From Ruminiclostridium sp. (GTDB lineage Bacteria; Bacillota; Clostridia; Oscillospirales; Oscillospiraceae): a DNA stretch of 6,781 nucleotides. Shown in pieces: positions 5,030 through 6,781 of this stretch. The position numbers and the translations under genes are program-made. Under the pieces are notes generated by a model that was not told the origin of the DNA, made no database searches, and worked only from the letters and a program-made list of their open reading frames with translations. Numbering within the stretch: position 1 is the first letter of the stretch; every line of letters starts with the position of its first letter. Location: NCBI GenBank assembly GCA_017560855.1, contig JAFZEB010000057.1, positions 1-6,781 on the forward strand, read 5' to 3'.

Positions 5030-6031
5030 TCAAATCCAGCCCTCTTCCACCTCGTGGCTCTTCTTGCGGTGCATGAGTTCAGTGACCACTTCCTGTGGGG
5101 GTCTTCCCTGGTAGAGGACCTGATAGGCCGCCTGGGCAATGGGCATCTCCACCCCCACAGCCGCTGCCAGTTCACAGGCAGAGTCCACAGCGTAGTATCC
5201 CTCCACCACCGCTCCGATGGATTCGATGGCCTCCTGAACAGGGGTTCCCTGGCCGATGAGGATACCGGCCCGATAGTTACGGGAGTTAAGGGAGGTACAG
5301 GTGACGATCAGATCGCCCATACCGGCCAGACCCGCCATGGTGTCCTTCCGGCCGCCCAGGGCCACACAGAGACGGGCCACTTCGGTCAGGCCTCGGGTCA
5401 TGAGCATGGCTTTGGTGTTGTCGCCATAGCCCATACCGGTAATGGCACCGGAGCACAGGGCCATGACGTTCTTCAGGGCAGCCCCCAGCTCCACACCTAC
5501 GATGTCGGAGGAGCTATAAACCCGGAACCGCTCGTTGAGGAACAGATCCTGGATCTTCTCTGCCGCTACCCGGTCGGGGCAGGCGGAAACCACACCGGTG
5601 GGAACCTTTCGGGCCACTTCCTCGGCATGGGAGGGGCCGGAGAGGGCCACCACAGGGCAGATGCTGCCGGTTTCCTCCTGGATGACCTGGGTCAGTCGGA
5701 GAGAGGTTCCCTTCTCAATCCCCTTAGACACAGATACAATGGTCATATCAGGGGTGAGATACTGTTTGATCTGCCCGGCCGTAGAACGAACACCGAAGGA
5801 GGGTGTGGCCATGACCACCACTTCCTGACCGGCCACACAGGACAGATCGGAAGTGTAGTGAATGGACGCCGGGAGGGTCACCTCGGGCAGCAGAGGGTTG
5901 GTGAGGGTCTCCTTCAGGGTTCTGGCCTCCTCCTCAAAGAAGGACCAGAGGGTGACCTGATGGCCGTTGTCTGCCAGGACCATGGCCAGAGCCGTACCCC
6001 AGCCGCCGGAACCCAAAACAGCTACTTTCAT
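5030..6031 (-). CDS. gpsA: Glycerol-3-phosphate dehydrogenase [NAD(P)+]
   Basis: Soluble enzyme that reduces dihydroxyacetone phosphate to sn-glycerol-3-phosphate, the backbone for phospholipids. 333 residues, standard length. The N-terminal Rossmann domain opens MKVAVLGSGGWGTA with the GxGxxG nucleotide loop at 7-12. TNPLLP (44-49), VSKGIE (101-106, Lys103) and SGPSHAEEVA (131-140) are family blocks. The C-terminal substrate domain has catalytic Lys187 in GAALKNV (183-189), GYGDNTKA (201-208), GLAGMGDLIVTCTS (234-247) and the binding pair Arg251-Asn252. No key residue is missing. Its ATG overlaps the plsY stop codon by four bases (ATGA, 6028-6031), and the AAGGAG ribosome site lies inside plsY, so translation is probably coupled. 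PlsY uses its product directly. Confidence 0.98.
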   Translation of the reverse strand: MKVAVLGSGGWGTALAMVLADNGHQVTLWSFFEEEARTLKETLTNPLLPEVTLPASIHYTSDLSCVAGQEVVVMATPSFGVRSTAGQIKQYLTPDMTIVSVSKGIEKGTSLRLTQVIQEETGSICPVVALSGPSHAEEVARKVPTGVVSACPDRVAAEKIQDLFLNERFRVYSSSDIVGVELGAALKNVMALCSGAITGMGYGDNTKAMLMTRGLTEVARLCVALGGRKDTMAGLAGMGDLIVTCTSLNSRNYRAGILIGQGTPVQEAIESIGAVVEGYYAVDSACELAAAVGVEMPIAQAAYQVLYQGRPPQEVVTELMHRKKSHEVEEGWI

Positions 6032-6657
6032 GTTTTGTCCACTCCTTTCTTCTTATGGAGGGAGAATTTACTTTCATTGCCTGCCAGCAGGCGCTTGATG
6101 TTCTCCCGGTGCTTCCATAGAATCAGACCGCCCATGACGGCAGCCAGAACCAGGAGAATGGGGTCCCAAAAGACGAACCAGGTGGCAAAGGGAAAGGAGG
6201 CTCCGGCCCAGCAGGAACCCAGAGAGACATACTTGGTGGCAATGGCCAGGATCAGGAATCCACCCCAGACCACCAGGGCCACCCGCCAGTCGATCATGAT
6301 GGCGATGGCACCGCCGGACAGGATGCCCTTGCCGCCGCGGAAATGGAACATGCAAGGGAACATGTGGCCCAGCAGACAGAAGAGGCCGGCCCAGTACTTG
6401 GCAAAATCGGTCCCCCCCAGAAGGGCAGAGGCCACCAGAACGGCCACCACAGCCTTGAGCACATCGGTGAGGATGACCACAGCGGTGAGGGGGCCGCCAA
6501 AGGTCCGGTAAAAGTTGGTGAGACCTGCGTTGCCGCTGCCATGGCTGCGGACATCATCCCGCAGAATATACTTGGAGACAATGACCGCGCCATTGAAGCA
6601 GCCCAGGAAATAGGATGCCACTGCAATGACCGCAATGCGGAAGAATAACTCCGTCAT
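6028..6657 (-). CDS. plsY: Acyl-phosphate:glycerol-3-phosphate acyltransferase
   Basis: Polytopic membrane enzyme that transfers an acyl group from acyl-phosphate to position 1 of glycerol-3-phosphate, giving lysophosphatidic acid; the partner reactions are PlsX before and PlsC after. 209 residues, normal for the family. All three PlsY motifs are present: SGNAGLTNFYR (41-51), GHMFPCMFHFRGGKG (97-111) and KHRENIKRLLAGNE (182-195). Membrane segments appear at about 5-28, 55-80, 86-104, 113-141 and 155-180, followed by a basic cytoplasmic tail. The ATG lies 3 bases after the der stop, with AGGAG 9 bases upstream inside the end of der. It sits between der and gpsA in one operon. Confidence 0.97.
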   Translation of the reverse strand: MTELFFRIAVIAVASYFLGCFNGAVIVSKYILRDDVRSHGSGNAGLTNFYRTFGGPLTAVVILTDVLKAVVAVLVASALLGGTDFAKYWAGLFCLLGHMFPCMFHFRGGKGILSGGAIAIMIDWRVALVVWGGFLILAIATKYVSLGSCWAGASFPFATWFVFWDPILLVLAAVMGGLILWKHRENIKRLLAGNESKFSLHKKKGVDKT

Positions 6658-6660
6658 GGC

Positions 6661-6781
6661 TTAGTTCTCCTTATCTCCTCGCTGGCGGACGGTCAGGCGG
6701 ATGGGAGTACCCTCCAGACCGAAGGTATTGCGGATCTGGTTCTCAATATAGCGCTGGTAAGAGAAGTGGAAGAGCTGGGCC
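6661..6781 (-). CDS. der: Ribosome-assembly GTPase Der/EngA (C-terminal fragment)
   Basis: Only the last 39 codons are in the window; the gene runs off the right edge. They read FHFSYQRYIENQIRN near the start and FGLEGTPIRLTVRQR before the end, which matches the end of the KH-like domain of Der (EngA), where the family has YxRYLENQIR...FGFEGTPIRL. Der is a double-GTPase-domain protein needed for 50S subunit maturation. The stop is TAA at 6661-6663. plsY and gpsA follow immediately in the same direction, a gene order known in clostridia. The call rests on a short tail plus this context. Confidence 0.85.
   Translation of the reverse strand, partial: AQLFHFSYQRYIENQIRNTFGLEGTPIRLTVRQRGDKEN

Noticed and set aside
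5054..6511. A plus-strand open frame of about 485 codons opposite gpsA and plsY
   Set aside because: Antisense shadow of two intact, motif-complete genes; no recognisable domain and no initiation signal.

Overview
This window is a compact piece of a bacterial chromosome, most likely from a low-GC-lineage Firmicute with GC-rich codon use. Clostridia of the Oscillospirales/Oscillospiraceae gut group are my best guess. The evidence is HPr kinase/phosphorylase (HprK), strong AGGAGG-type ribosome binding sites, the four-cysteine form of ribosomal protein L28, a typical clostridial lipoprotein signal peptide on the solute-binding protein, and the order der-plsY-gpsA. The family-level placement is inference from style and gene order, not from any search. 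Nothing here looks mobile: I see no transposase, integrase, phage gene, tRNA, rRNA or CRISPR array.

Layout, left to right. (1) Positions 1-545, minus: the N-terminal 181 codons of a DppB/OppB-type ABC permease, starting at TTG and running off the left edge. (2) 546-792: a 247-base spacer packed with at least five inverted repeats. (3) 793-2397, minus: a family 5 extracellular solute-binding lipoprotein. (4) 2428-3429, minus: hprK, with its own near-consensus promoter. (5) 3430-3671: a divergent control region with one promoter facing each way. (6) 3672-4592, plus: glutaminase A (glsA), ending in a strong intrinsic terminator. A second, symmetrical terminator follows and serves both strands. 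(7) 4687-4875, minus: rpmB (L28), with promoter, a leader hairpin and RBS. (8) 5030-6031 gpsA, 6028-6657 plsY and 6661-6781 the C-terminal tail of der (engA), all minus, tightly packed as one operon read der > plsY > gpsA.

How the genes work together. GpsA makes sn-glycerol-3-phosphate from dihydroxyacetone phosphate, and PlsY acylates it from acyl-phosphate in the first membrane step of phospholipid synthesis. The two genes overlap by four bases and their products act in consecutive steps. Der is a ribosome-assembly GTPase and L28 a large-subunit protein, so the right half is growth-related housekeeping. On the left, HprK (serine phosphorylation of HPr, carbon catabolite control) lies 30 bases upstream of a peptide-type ABC importer, with no obvious terminator between them. 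Divergently, GlsA releases glutamate and ammonia from glutamine. The left half is therefore about carbon and nitrogen supply, although a regulatory link between these genes is only suggested by position.

I do not see a previously undescribed system. The most unusual parts are the hairpin-dense spacer between the binding protein and its permease, and the apparent hprK/peptide-transporter linkage.
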